A DNA stretch of 64,000 nt from SHZL01 sp963815185. GTDB lineage: Bacteria; Pseudomonadota; Gammaproteobacteria; Xanthomonadales; SZUA-36. The DNA lies in assembly GCA_963815185.1 (NCBI GenBank), contig CAWFGC010000004.1, positions 186,001 through 250,000 of the forward strand, written 5' to 3'. Below the pieces are notes generated by a model. It was not told the DNA's origin. It saw nothing but the letters and a program-made list of their open reading frames with translations, and made no database searches. Positions 53,795 to 63,376 of this stretch are shown in pieces; position 1 is the first letter of the stretch; every line of letters begins with the position of its first letter. A program made the translations under genes and the position numbers.

Positions 53795-56238
53795 ATGAAA
53801 AAGCGAGAACGTAATTCGCTCATTTCGTCCGGTTCCAGCATTTTGGCCCTGGCCATCTTCGGTGCCGGCGTTGCCTACGCACAGGAGCCCGCACCGGACG
53901 ACGTGCAATACGCCAGTGGTATCGAGGAAATCATCGTCACCGCCCGTAAAGCGCGAAGAAAGCGTGCAGGACGTGCCGGTGAATGTGTCGGCCCTGGGTG
54001 AGCAGCAGATTCGCGAGAAGGACGTGACCAGTCTTGAAAAGCTCGCTGCGATGACACCGAACTTCAACGTCGGGCGCGCTTCGAACGGTTCCGGCGCGCA
54101 AATCACCTTGCGCGGCATCGGTACCTCGTCGACCTCGATCGGTATCGAGCAGTCCGTGGCGGTCATCGTGGATGGCGCCTACTACGGGCAGGGCCGGGTC
54201 ATCAACGAAGGCTTTTTCGACATGGCCAGCCTGGAACTTCTGAAGGGCCCACAGGCGCTGTTTTTCGGCAAGAACGCCACCGCCGGCGTGGTTTCGATGA
54301 AGACCGCTGATCCGGGTGAGGAGCGGGAGTTCCTGTTCCGCGCCAATTACGAGTTCGAATCCGAAAAGGCGCTGCTCGAAGGCATTTTCTCCGTGCCGGT
54401 CAGTGACACCTTTGGCATCCGTGTGGCCTTGCGCGGCAGCAAGATGTATGACGGCTACTACAAGAACGTCCTGGAGCCGTTCGATTACCCCACGTTTGAT
54501 ATTGCGACCGGTGCCTTGAACAGCCAAACAGCGCCGCCTGCATCCACGAATGCGCCGGGTGAAGAGGAATTTCTCGGTCGTGTGACCATGAAATGGACGC
54601 CAAATGACCAGTTGACCGGGACGTTAAAAGTCATGGTGGACTCGAACAAGGTCAACAACTCCTCGTGGGATTACTCCTGTTTCGCCTCACCAACCGGATT
54701 CAGCGCACTCACCGGCTATCCTTGCAAAGGCGGGTTCGTGACGCACCAGGCTGATTTTCCGCTGAACATAGCCGCCGATTTCCCCGTGGCCAAGAAGAAT
54801 GGGTCCGAGTTCAATGACTACAAGTCCAGGGCCGTCACTTTCAACCTGGACTACGTGCAGGACAACGTCACCTGGACCTGGGTCAACAACTGGAACCACA
54901 ACCACAACGAGTGGGCTTGTAACTGCGATTTCCAGGCCAGTCCGATTACCGTATTTGCCACTGAGGATGCGACCTGGGACGCCATTTCGACAGAACTCAG
55001 GGCGCTGACGACGTTCGACGGCCCGTTGAATGCGATGTTGGGTGTGTACTATCAGGACACGCAGCGCGACTTCGATCAGTACATTGCTTTCGCCAATGTC
55101 GAAGATTCCAGTCAATCGGCTGCGAACCGCTATATTGCGACGTCCAAAAATTCCAAGACCGACGGCAAGACCTGGGCGTTTTTCGGCCAGATCATCTGGT
55201 CGCTGACGGACACCATCGAACTTGACGGCGGGCGCGCGCTATACGGACGAGAAGAAGGACAGCTATTTCTCGCAGCCCTACAACAACGGCGCTGTTACCT
55301 TCATTTTCCGCCCGGCCTAAGATCCCCTGGGTGTCGTGACGGCAAATCAGAAGTTCACCAACTGGTCGCCTGAAGCGACAATAAGCTGGAAAGCCACCGA
55401 CAACGTCATGGCCTATGCGGCTTACAAGACCGGTTACAAGTCAGGCGGCTTTTCCAATAGCGGTATCAACAGCGGCTTCTCCCAAAATCCGACGGCTGAC
55501 CTGACCTTTAAACCAGAAAAGGCCAAGGGATTCGAGGTCGGTATCAAATCGACGCTGGCTGACAGGCAACTGCGTCTGAACGTCAACGCGTACAGGTACA
55601 AGTACCAGGATTTGCAGGTCGATTTCTTCCGCTCAGATATTTTTGCGTTCAATACAGTGACCGCGGATGCCATCACCAAGGGTTTCGAGGTCGCGCTGGA
55701 GTATGCACCCAATGCCGCGCCGGGCCTGGATCTGCATGCTGAAATCGACTACAACAAGTCTGAATACGACGGCTCGGCGCTGCCCTGCTATGCCGGCCAG
55801 GGGCCGAGTTTGGGTTGTAACCTGGTTGTGAACGGCGTGCCCTACCAGGACGTCGACGGAGCGACGACCGCGGTTGCGCCGGAATGGGCAGGCATTATCG
55901 GCGGCCGCTACCAGGTGGAAATGGGTGACAACATGTTGCTTGTCTTCGCCGGTGATGCTCGCTACAGCGACAGCTACCTGGCTTCCGGCTTCAACAATCC
56001 CCTGTCGGCAATTGACAGCTACTGGTATTTCGACGCCAGCATCCGTTTCGGCAGCGAAGACGGCCGCTGGGAAGTGGCTCTGATCGGCAAGAATCTGTCG
56101 GATGAGTTCTGGGTCAACGGCGTGGTCGATGGACCGTCTACCGGAAGCACCGCCGGCGTTGACGGCGTGCTGGCCGACCAGATGGGCTTTGGCAACCTGC
56201 CGCGCACGATAGCCCTGGAGCTTACCACGCGCTTCTAA
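53795..56238 (+). CDS. TonB-dependent outer-membrane receptor (two frameshifts and one in-frame TAA)
   Basis: The protein is about 813 residues when repaired. The signal peptide (SSILALAIFGAGVAYAQ) is followed by EEIIVTARKREESVQDVPVNV, where one extra G near 53950 breaks the frame. Plug motifs are LRGIGTSSTSIG and LELLKGPQALFFGKNATAGVV. A second extra base near 55227 precedes RYTDEKKDSYF. In that frame a TAA at 55318-55320 interrupts RPA/DPLGVV. The barrel then runs intact (AYAAYKTGYKSGGF) to the terminal TTRF. The first receptor shares the LKGPQ-LFFGK-ATAG plug, so both probably recognise related ligands. Three defects in one gene could mean decay, or errors as elsewhere. Confidence 0.82.
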
Positions 56239-56280
56239 ACGCGGCGTGCTGCTGCTCTGCGGCAGGTGCTCTTGATCAAG

Positions 56281-56313
56281 GCCGGTGGCGCAGGACGCGC
56301 TGCCGGCTTTTTT
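56281..56313 (+). terminator. Rho-independent terminator after the TonB receptor gene
   Basis: GCCGG...CCGGC with an inner GCGC/GCGC pairing (56281-56307) is followed by six T residues. It lies 43 bases after the receptor stop and before the SDR gene. Confidence 0.8.
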
Positions 56314-56421
56314 CTATGTGGCGGGTTTCAGGCCCTTGCGGTGGCAACCACCGGTCAGACAGCCACAGCGCCACCACCTGCAGCCGGTATGCGAATTCAG
56401 ACGGGAAATGAGGAATAGAAA

Positions 56422-57183
56422 ATGGGAAGATTACAGGACAAAGTGGCTCTGGTGACCGGCGCGGCGTCGAATCCGGGATTGGGCTGGGCGATTGCCCATT
56501 TGTTCGCCCGTGAGGGCGCCAAACTGGTCGTCACCGATATCGATGAAACCGGGCTTTCCGCGTGCGTGGCTGAAATCAAGAAGGCCGGCGCCGAGGCTGT
56601 CGGCTGGCGCCACGATGTGACTTCCGAGGCGGACTGGAGAGAAACCGTCGATCGTTGTGTCGCAACATACGGCCGGCTGGATGTTCTGGTCAATAATGCC
56701 GGTATCGCCCTGTTGCGGCCGGTCGCGGACATGAGCCTGGAAGAGTACGAAAAGCAGATGAAGGTGAATATGACCAGCGTCTTTTTGGGGACCCGTTGTG
56801 CGCTGGCGGCGATGCGGTCTGGAGGCGGCGGTTCGATTGTCAATATGTCTTCCGTTGCCGGGCTGATAGGTGTACCCGGCACCGGTGCGTACGCCGCCAG
56901 CAAGGCCGGTATCCGCCTGTTCAGTAAAACAGTGGCCCTGGAGCACGCCAGGGACAAGATTCGCTGCAACACGGTGCATCCCGGAGTGATTTGGACCAAT
57001 ATGCAGCAGGTCGCGATCCGCGATAATCCCGCGGTATTCGACATTCTCAAGCAAACCATCCCCGCCGGACGGTTGGGGGAACCTGAAGAGGTGGCCCAGT
57101 GCGTCCTGTTCCTGGCTTCCGATGAGTCCAGCTATGTCACGGGAACGGAACTGGTTGTGGATGGAGGTCTCACCGCACAGTAA
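56422..57183 (+). CDS. Short-chain dehydrogenase/reductase
   Basis: The 253-residue intact SDR has MGRLQDKVALVTGAASNPGLG (longer glycine loop, TGAASNPGLG), VVTDIDET (NAD-type), NNAGIAL, SIVNMSSVAGL, YAASKAGI, IRCNTVHPGVIWTNM and VVDGGLTAQ. It is close in pattern to the SDRs at 44319 and 50444. It precedes a SnoaL-like gene by 26 bases, with which it probably forms a two-gene unit after the terminator. Confidence 0.92.
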   Translation: MGRLQDKVALVTGAASNPGLGWAIAHLFAREGAKLVVTDIDETGLSACVAEIKKAGAEAVGWRHDVTSEADWRETVDRCVATYGRLDVLVNNAGIALLRPVADMSLEEYEKQMKVNMTSVFLGTRCALAAMRSGGGGSIVNMSSVAGLIGVPGTGAYAASKAGIRLFSKTVALEHARDKIRCNTVHPGVIWTNMQQVAIRDNPAVFDILKQTIPAGRLGEPEEVAQCVLFLASDESSYVTGTELVVDGGLTAQ

Positions 57184-57209
57184 GCTAACCAAAACCAAAG
57201 GATACGATC

Positions 57210-57635
57210 ATGAGTGAACATCCAAATGATTACCGGGAGATAGAGGCGGTGTTGATCCGCTATGCCTCGGCGCTGGACAGCAAACAATACCAACGTTTAA
57301 GTGAGGTGTTCACCCGCGAGGCAACGGCGAACTATATCGGTCTGACCGAATGCAAGGGCCTCGACAGCATCATCGAGCTGGTTTCCAGCGTATTGGATCA
57401 GTGCGGCCACACCCAACATCTGCTGGGCAATATTCAGGTAGACATACAGGGCGATCGGGCGACAGCCAGTTGTTATTTGCAGGCCATCCATGTCGGTCTG
57501 GGCGATTACTCCGATCAGGTGTATACGGTTTGGGGTGAATACCGGGACCAACTGGTAAAAACTGAAGCCGGCTGGCGTATCAGCTATCGGGAACTGACTA
57601 TGCTCCACGTACAGGGCGATATCGGACTTGCATAG
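57210..57635 (+). CDS. SnoaL-like (NTF2-fold) protein
   Basis: The 141-residue protein has the NTF2/SnoaL_4 pattern: EIEAVLIRYASALDSKQYQRLSEVF, then GLDSIIELVSSVLDQCGHTQHLLGN, and GEYRDQLVKTEAGWRISYRELTML. Members of this fold act as isomerases (for example ketosteroid isomerase), dehydratases, cyclases or small hydroxylase subunits. The His of TQHLLGN is often part of the pocket. The exact activity cannot be assigned. Its partner is the SDR at 56422. Confidence 0.85.
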   Translation: MSEHPNDYREIEAVLIRYASALDSKQYQRLSEVFTREATANYIGLTECKGLDSIIELVSSVLDQCGHTQHLLGNIQVDIQGDRATASCYLQAIHVGLGDYSDQVYTVWGEYRDQLVKTEAGWRISYRELTMLHVQGDIGLA

Positions 57636-57648
57636 GTTTCCAGGATGA

Positions 57649-59828
57649 CTACATCCTGGACAAATTCACCGGAAACGCGCTCTGCAGCGACTGGCCGGTC
57701 ACCTTGTTGTAGCGCCGGTCATTCGGAATCAGTAGCTGTACATTGCTGCCTTTTTCCCCGACAGAACCGGGAGTCTCCAGATCCCCCCAGCCGTGGGCCA
57801 GGCCGATGGTGCCCGGTTTGATTTGATCGCTGCCCTGGACAATCACTTCGAGCTGGCCCTGGCTGTTGCTCAGGCAGACGTGGTCACCATCCGTCAATCC
57901 CTTGGCATCCATATCCGCCGGACTGAGCAGCGCCGGATTGTATGGTGCTTGCGCCGCGCCCAGGGAAGGTTTTGGCCAGTGGTGCAATAGACTTCCGCTA
58001 TGCGGTAGGTGATGCAGCGAAACTCATAACGTTCGTCAGGCTCATAGCCGCCGGTATTTGCCGTGCCTTCGGTTACCGGCTCAGCCAGAACTTCCTTCAG
58101 CTCTTTCAACACCTCCGGATGACCGACCGCAAGGCGATGATCGGGGTGGCCGATCATGTCGGGTATCAGTCCGCCGACCATGGGTTCAGTCTCACCGAAG
58201 ATCTTGCCGCTGGGATACTTGCTGATCTCCTCTATGGAGATGCGGGAATTGCGATTGAGCGCCTGCATCAGGGCTTTGGACGTCGGGCGGCCGTTTTCAT
58301 CCACTTCGACATCCAGACCAAGATCCAGGCCAAGCTGCCGGGCTGTTTCCCAGAAGAATTCCCATTCGTCGATCACACCCGGAGGGGGCGCCACCACCGC
58401 ATCCGTGTACTGCATGAAAGGCACCGGGAAGAAGATGTTCATCAATTTCGGGATATCCGCGCGCTCGAACGGGTGCTTGACGCCAAATACATAATGGGCA
58501 TGGCGTGCCGTGGCGGATTCAAACAGGTCCAGGCAGACCAGCAGATCGAGACGCTTCAAGGCTTCGAGGGTCTTGTTCGCATCGGGACACACCAGCGCGG
58601 GATTTCCGCCGTTGACGATTAGCGCGCGAATCTGCCCTTCGCCTTCGGTGAGGATTTCATCGCTGAGGGTATTGGTGGGCATTTCGGCATCGCCGAACAT
58701 GCCGGTAATGCCGGGAATGCCGCGCGCCCTCGATTTTTCGCCGGTGAATGCAGGACGCGTGAGGGGTTTGAGTTTTGCCGGCAGTTCCCGGGTCAGCGGG
58801 CCATGGACGCGGGCAAGGCCGCCGCGGCGGTCAAGCCGTCCGCAAATGGCGTTGAAGGTCATCACCAATTGGGTGGCCAGCAGCTGGTGGGCCGCCATGT
58901 GCAGGCCGGTGCCGGACTGTGCGGCGCCGCTCGCGGCAGTCGCAAAGACTTTCGCGCCCTCGACGATCTGGTCCGCGGGTACGGCGCAGCGGCGTTCCGC
59001 GTACTCAGGCGTGAAGAGCTCAAGCGCTTGGCCGAGTTCGGCAAATCCGCTGCAATACTTGTCGACGTAGTCCTTGTCGTACCAATTATTTTCAATGATC
59101 ACGTTCAACATGGCGGCCAGCAAGGTCGCGTCCTCGCCGGGTTTGACCTGCAGGTGCACGTCCGCCCTGCGGGCCATTTCGCTGCGCCGCGGATCGATGA
59201 CCACCAGCTTCATGCCGCGCTTTTGCGCGTGCTTCATCCGCGTCGAGGGGTTGGATTGCGCCATGGTAAACTGGTGGGAAACGACCGGATTGGTGCCGAC
59301 GAACATGGCCACCTCGGAGTGTTCCAGGTCGGGCACGCCGAAGGGCATGGCGCCGCCGTAAAGCCGCGCGGCCGCTACCACGGTGGATGGGGAATCGATG
59401 GTGAAAGAGGTGTAATTGCTGCGCGAACCCATGGCCCTGAGCCAGCGTCCCACCATCCAGGGCCCGCTGTTGGCCGAGCGATGGCCGCCGCAACCGGTGT
59501 AGACCGCAACCGCATCGGGTCCATGGCGGTCGATGATCTCACGCAGCTTTTGAGACACCTCATCCAGTGCCTGTTGGGTGGCAATGGCCTGTAATTTGCC
59601 ATTAACCCGCTTGTCGGCGCCCAACAACCGGTCCGGATGGTACAGCCGCTCGATTTCCGCGCGCCCCTTGGGGCAGGTGTAGCCTCCCGAAATGGGATTG
59701 TCGCGATCGCCGCGAACGGTAACCGCCTTGCCATCCCTGACATCCACCTCCACTCCGCAGAACACATGGCAGAAACGACAGAAGGTTTTGTGGGTGGTGA
59801 CCCCGTTGTCAGCAGTCTGCTTGCTCAT
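57649..59828 (-). CDS. Molybdopterin oxidoreductase (FdhF/BisC-like), one apparent frameshift
   Basis: The protein is about 726 residues, cytoplasmic (no Tat signal). The N-terminal [4Fe-4S] motif is Cys17-x2-Cys20-x3-Cys24-x27-Cys52 (CRFCHVFC ... YTCPKG). Later motifs are FVGTNPVVSHQF, LVVIDPRRSEMARRAD, ALIVNGGNPALVCPD and, after a frame change near 57985, APYNPALLSPADMDAKGLTDGD of the cofactor-binding C-terminal domain. The metal-ligand region, where FdhF has Sec and other relatives Cys, reads SFTIDSPST, so Asp or Ser may bind Mo/W. It is not a simple formate dehydrogenase on this basis. Possible roles are hydration or hydroxylation of a hydrocarbon or redox of the substrate; the reaction is unknown. 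Confidence 0.83.
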
Positions 59829-60142
59829 GATCAATTTCCGTCAATGCCCGTCTGAGTTCTTCATTTATATTACCACTGTTACAAATTTTCCTTTGACCGC
59901 TTCTGCATAACCGGCATCCGGCCTGGCTTCGCCTTACTGATTTAGCCGGGCGCGAATATTTTCCTTGACGGCACCAGCTACGCCGGCGCGTGTGGTGTCC
60001 GGTCAAGTGAGCAGGTTCTTTTGAACGGTTTTCGCCTCGGGCAATGGTATTCTGTTCACTCTCGTGTTGGAGGGTCCAAGGGCCCGAAATTCTGAAAGGC
60101 CGCATGACACGTGATTTGGCGGCAAAGTATTTGGAGGCAACT
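59829..60142. other. Divergent intergenic region between the molybdopterin enzyme and ligase genes
   Basis: About 310 bases. No gene was recognised. GGAGG is placed five bases before the ligase ATG at 60143. AT-rich stretches near 59860-59890 could hold the promoter of the - strand gene, but no good hexamer pair is evident. Confidence 0.4.
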
Positions 60143-61724
60143 ATGTATTTAACCGACCCGGCGGAAGTTGCGCGGCAATTTCAGTTCCGCGACGAAAACA
60201 TCGGCACATTGCTCAAGCAATGGGTGGACAAGCATCCCGACAAGGTTTTTTTTCACTGGCATCCGTTCGAAGGCGAGGGGAGGTCCTGGACCTATGGGCA
60301 GTTCTGGCAGGACATTCATGCGGTTGCAGGCGGTTTGCAACAGCACGGCATTCAATTCGGCGACAAGGTCATGGTGCACAGCGACAACTGCCCGGAGATG
60401 TTGATTGTCTGGTATGCCTGCAGTTTGATCGGCGCGGTTGCCGTCACCACGAATTCCGGCGCCACGGCGACGGAGCTTTCCTACTATATCGATCTTACGA
60501 AACCGGTTGCCGTGGTTACCCAGCCCAAGTACAGCGATTTGCTGATGGGGTTCAAGGATAAATTCCGCTGGCTCGCGGTTACTGCCACCAACAACGACGG
60601 CAGCGGGGCGGGTGAAGCCGATGACGCATTTTTACCGCTTGCATCGTTCTATGCGGAACAGGATGTGGTCAAACCGGCGCAATGCGATGCCCTGACCCCG
60701 GCCGGCATCGTGTTTACCTCCGGTACTACCGGGCTCGGCAAGGCGGTACTGCATACTCATGGCAATTTGTTGTGGGCGGCAACGATCGGACCGGTGAACA
60801 CCTTTTTTACGTCCGAGGATATGTTTTTGACCTATATGCCGCTGTTCCACGTCAATGCCCAGATGTGGGCAACGGCGATTGTATTGGGCGTCGGCGGCTC
60901 GATGGTGCTTTTGCCCAAAGTGACGGTCAGCCGTTTCTGGTCGATAGCGGTGAAATACGGCGTGACCCACATGAGCATGATGCCGCTAATCCTGCAATCG
61001 GCAAGTGGCAGTGTTCCCGAAAAACATAATCTGAAATACCTCGGACTGGGCGAATTCCCCAAGTTGAATGCCGTCTGGAGGGCGAGGTTCCACTCCATTT
61101 ACGGTTCCAGCGAGACCATTACCCACGCCATCTGCAGCAATGTCCACCGTGACTGCCCGGAAGGCGTGCTGGGCAAAACCGTGCCCGGCTACCAGGTGCA
61201 GGTGATCAATCCCGAAACTGGAGAAGTGTGCAAGTCGGGTGAGTCCGGAGAACTCTGGGTCAAGGGGGCAAGGGGAATACAGATGTTTCTGGAGTATTAC
61301 AATGACCCCGAAGGCCACGGAATCTGCTTTTGAGGACGGATGGTTCAAGACCGGTGATCTGCTCAAGGTGGGTGAAAACGGCTATATGTATTTTCTCCAT
61401 CGATTGAAGGACATGATCAAGGTCGGCGGCGAGAACGTCGGTGTCGATGAGGTCGAAAAAGTGATTCTGCAATTGCCCGAAGTCAAGGAAGTTGCCGTGG
61501 TCGCCAAGCAGGATCCGGCTTTGCAGGAAATCCCGGTGGCCTTTATCATTCCGAAAAAACCGATGGAACACGATGCGCTGGAGAAACTTGTCCTGGATCA
61601 TTGTGGTCAACATCTTTCCCGATTCAAGATTCCGCGTATCATTCGGGTGGTGGACGATTTTCCGCGATCCTTGTTGAACAAGGTCGCAAAAAACAAGTTG
61701 CGTGACATTGCAGACAAACTGTAG
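60143..61724 (+). CDS. AMP-forming acyl-CoA ligase with altered P-loop (one apparent frameshift)
   Basis: The protein is about 526 residues after removing one G near 61313, which joins EYYNDPEATESAFEDGW. It starts MYLTDPAEVARQFQF at ATG 60143 behind a strong GGAGG. Motifs are IVFTSGTTGLGKAVLHTHG (GKA in place of PKG), YGSSETITH, WFKTGDLL, RLKDMIKVGGENVGVDE and SLLNKVAKNKLRD. It is a paralogue of the ligase at 51254. It lies 15 bases before a carboxyltransferase-like gene, the clearest link between CoA activation and carboxylation in this window. Confidence 0.88.
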
Positions 61725-61739
61725 CAAAGGAACGGGAAC

Positions 61740-63245
61740 ATGGCTGACAAACAGGTAGCGTTTTACGATACGACGATGCGCGATGGCGCGCAAAGCGTGT
61801 GGGCAATGCGAATGAGCTACGGCGCGCACGAGGCGATCTCGTCCGAACTCGACAAGGCCGGTTACAGTTATATCGAGTTGCCCGTCAATGCGGTCCACGC
61901 AAAAATGCAGATCCGCTTTTTCCAGGAAAATCCCTGGGAGATTGCGCACCTGTTCGGCAGGGAAATCACCCGCACCAGGAAGAGCCAGGTCATCATGGAT
62001 TGCCTGGACATGATGGGGGAATCCGATCAACGCGCGGTGGTCAAGATGTATTACCAGATGACGGCCCGGGCCACCGGTGCTGCCCGCATGTTCTACATGG
62101 CCAATACCAGGAACGAGCTCGACCGTTATTTTCCCTGGGTGGTTCCAATCGTCCGGGAAATGGGGCTGGAGTTCCAGCCGTGCATCTGTTACTACCCTTC
62201 TCCGCGCACTACCGATGAGTACTATGCCAAGCTGACCAAACGACTGGTGGAAGAGTACCAGCCCGAAGCGCTGTGGTTAAAGGATGCCGGCGGCCTGCTC
62301 TCGCTGGACCGTATCAGAACGCTGCTGCCGGCCATCCAGAAGGAAGCGAAAGGTACTCCGATTGACCTTCACACCCACGGGATGAGCACCTACCAGGGCC
62401 TGGTGGTGGTCGAGGCGATGAAAATGGGCGTCGACGGTGTTCATACCTGCGTTCCGCCCCTGGCTACCGGCTCTTCCCATATTTCCATTTTCAACGCCAT
62501 GCATAATGCCAAGGTTTTGGGACTGGGACACAACATCACCAATGTGGAAGCGCTCAAGGTGGTCGAAGAGCGGCTGAACCGCATTGCGAAACTGGAAAAC
62601 CTGCCGGTCGGCGCGCCGCTGGAATATGACCACGGCGTTTATTCCCATCAGGTTCCCGGAGGCGTTATCTCAAACCTGAAGTCACAACTGACCCAGTTGG
62701 GCATCGGCGACAAGCTGGATGAGGTGCTCGAGGAGGTGGTAAGAATCATCGAGGACCTGGGCCACCCGATCATGATCACCCCGGCGTCCCAATTCATCGT
62801 CTCGCAGGCCGCTGTCAATGTCGCAACCGGTGAACGCTACAAGGAAGTGCTCGACTGCATGATTGAAACGGCGCTAGGTGTCTGGGGCTGGGAGGACGCT
62901 GGCGTTCCGTGGATGAAGCCGGAAGTCAAGGACCGTTTCCTGAGCCACCCCAACGCGAAGAAACTGAAAGAAAAATACGAAAGAAAGCAGGCAATCGAAG
63001 CCGAGGAAGGCTCCATCGAAAAATTGCGCAAGAACTACGGCATGACCAATGCTTCCGATGAAGATTTCATGCTGTACCACATCATGCGCGGTGACTCCGA
63101 AATCAAGAAGATCCAGCCGCCAAAGCACTATTACACGGGTAAGGAACCATTGACGCTGTTGCTCAAAGAGCTAAGCAAGGACCGGGATATCAGCCGCCTG
63201 CAACTGCAGAAGGGCAAGGTTTACGTCGATTTTCGGCAAAGCTGA
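61740..63245 (+). CDS. HMGL-fold carboxyltransferase-like protein (5S/PycB family)
   Basis: The 501-residue protein is the best preserved copy. Residues 14-19 RDGAQS replace the RDAHQS of transcarboxylase 5S. Lys181 (WLKDAGGLLS) and His211/His213 (DLHTHGMSTYQG) are the expected metal ligands, with Lys181 carbamylated in known enzymes. HQVPGGVISNLKSQL and TPASQFIVSQAAVNVATGE match the 5S C-terminal barrel region. The pyruvate-binding LRGQN motif is replaced by VIMDCLD (84-90), and ECWGGATYD by ELPVNAVHA. The C-terminal 70 residues (LYHIMRGDSEIKKIQPP) resemble the biotin-carrier docking tail of PycB. Cotranscribed with the ligase at 60143, with no biotin subunits beside it. Confidence 0.9.
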   Translation: MADKQVAFYDTTMRDGAQSVWAMRMSYGAHEAISSELDKAGYSYIELPVNAVHAKMQIRFFQENPWEIAHLFGREITRTRKSQVIMDCLDMMGESDQRAVVKMYYQMTARATGAARMFYMANTRNELDRYFPWVVPIVREMGLEFQPCICYYPSPRTTDEYYAKLTKRLVEEYQPEALWLKDAGGLLSLDRIRTLLPAIQKEAKGTPIDLHTHGMSTYQGLVVVEAMKMGVDGVHTCVPPLATGSSHISIFNAMHNAKVLGLGHNITNVEALKVVEERLNRIAKLENLPVGAPLEYDHGVYSHQVPGGVISNLKSQLTQLGIGDKLDEVLEEVVRIIEDLGHPIMITPASQFIVSQAAVNVATGERYKEVLDCMIETALGVWGWEDAGVPWMKPEVKDRFLSHPNAKKLKEKYERKQAIEAEEGSIEKLRKNYGMTNASDEDFMLYHIMRGDSEIKKIQPPKHYYTGKEPLTLLLKELSKDRDISRLQLQKGKVYVDFRQS

Positions 63246-63376
63246 CCTGACCAGCGAATTGTTTGCTGACGGCAACAATGTGAAAGCGGGCCGCAGAACC
63301 CGGTTTGCTCTGAGCTTGTAACAGGCCAAAACAGCGGAGAGGCCGCTCGGCCGTCCCGGGACCCAGGAAGCTGTTC

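Noticed and set aside
57649..59828. Steroid C25 dehydrogenase-type enzyme
   Set aside because: It lacks a Tat signal, is too short, and has no neighbouring Fe-S beta and heme gamma subunits. The FdhF/BisC-type layout fits better.
61740..63245. HMG-CoA lyase or isopropylmalate synthase for the carboxyltransferase-like genes
   Set aside because: The DGxQ motif is shared, but the KDAGGLL, HQxPGGVISNL and PxSQFxVSQAAVNV segments and the length match the 5S/PycB family, and biotin carrier and carboxylase genes are present.
63246..63376. Terminator after the last carboxyltransferase gene
   Set aside because: A GGCCG/CGGCC hairpin is present near 63340-63355, but no T-run follows on either strand.
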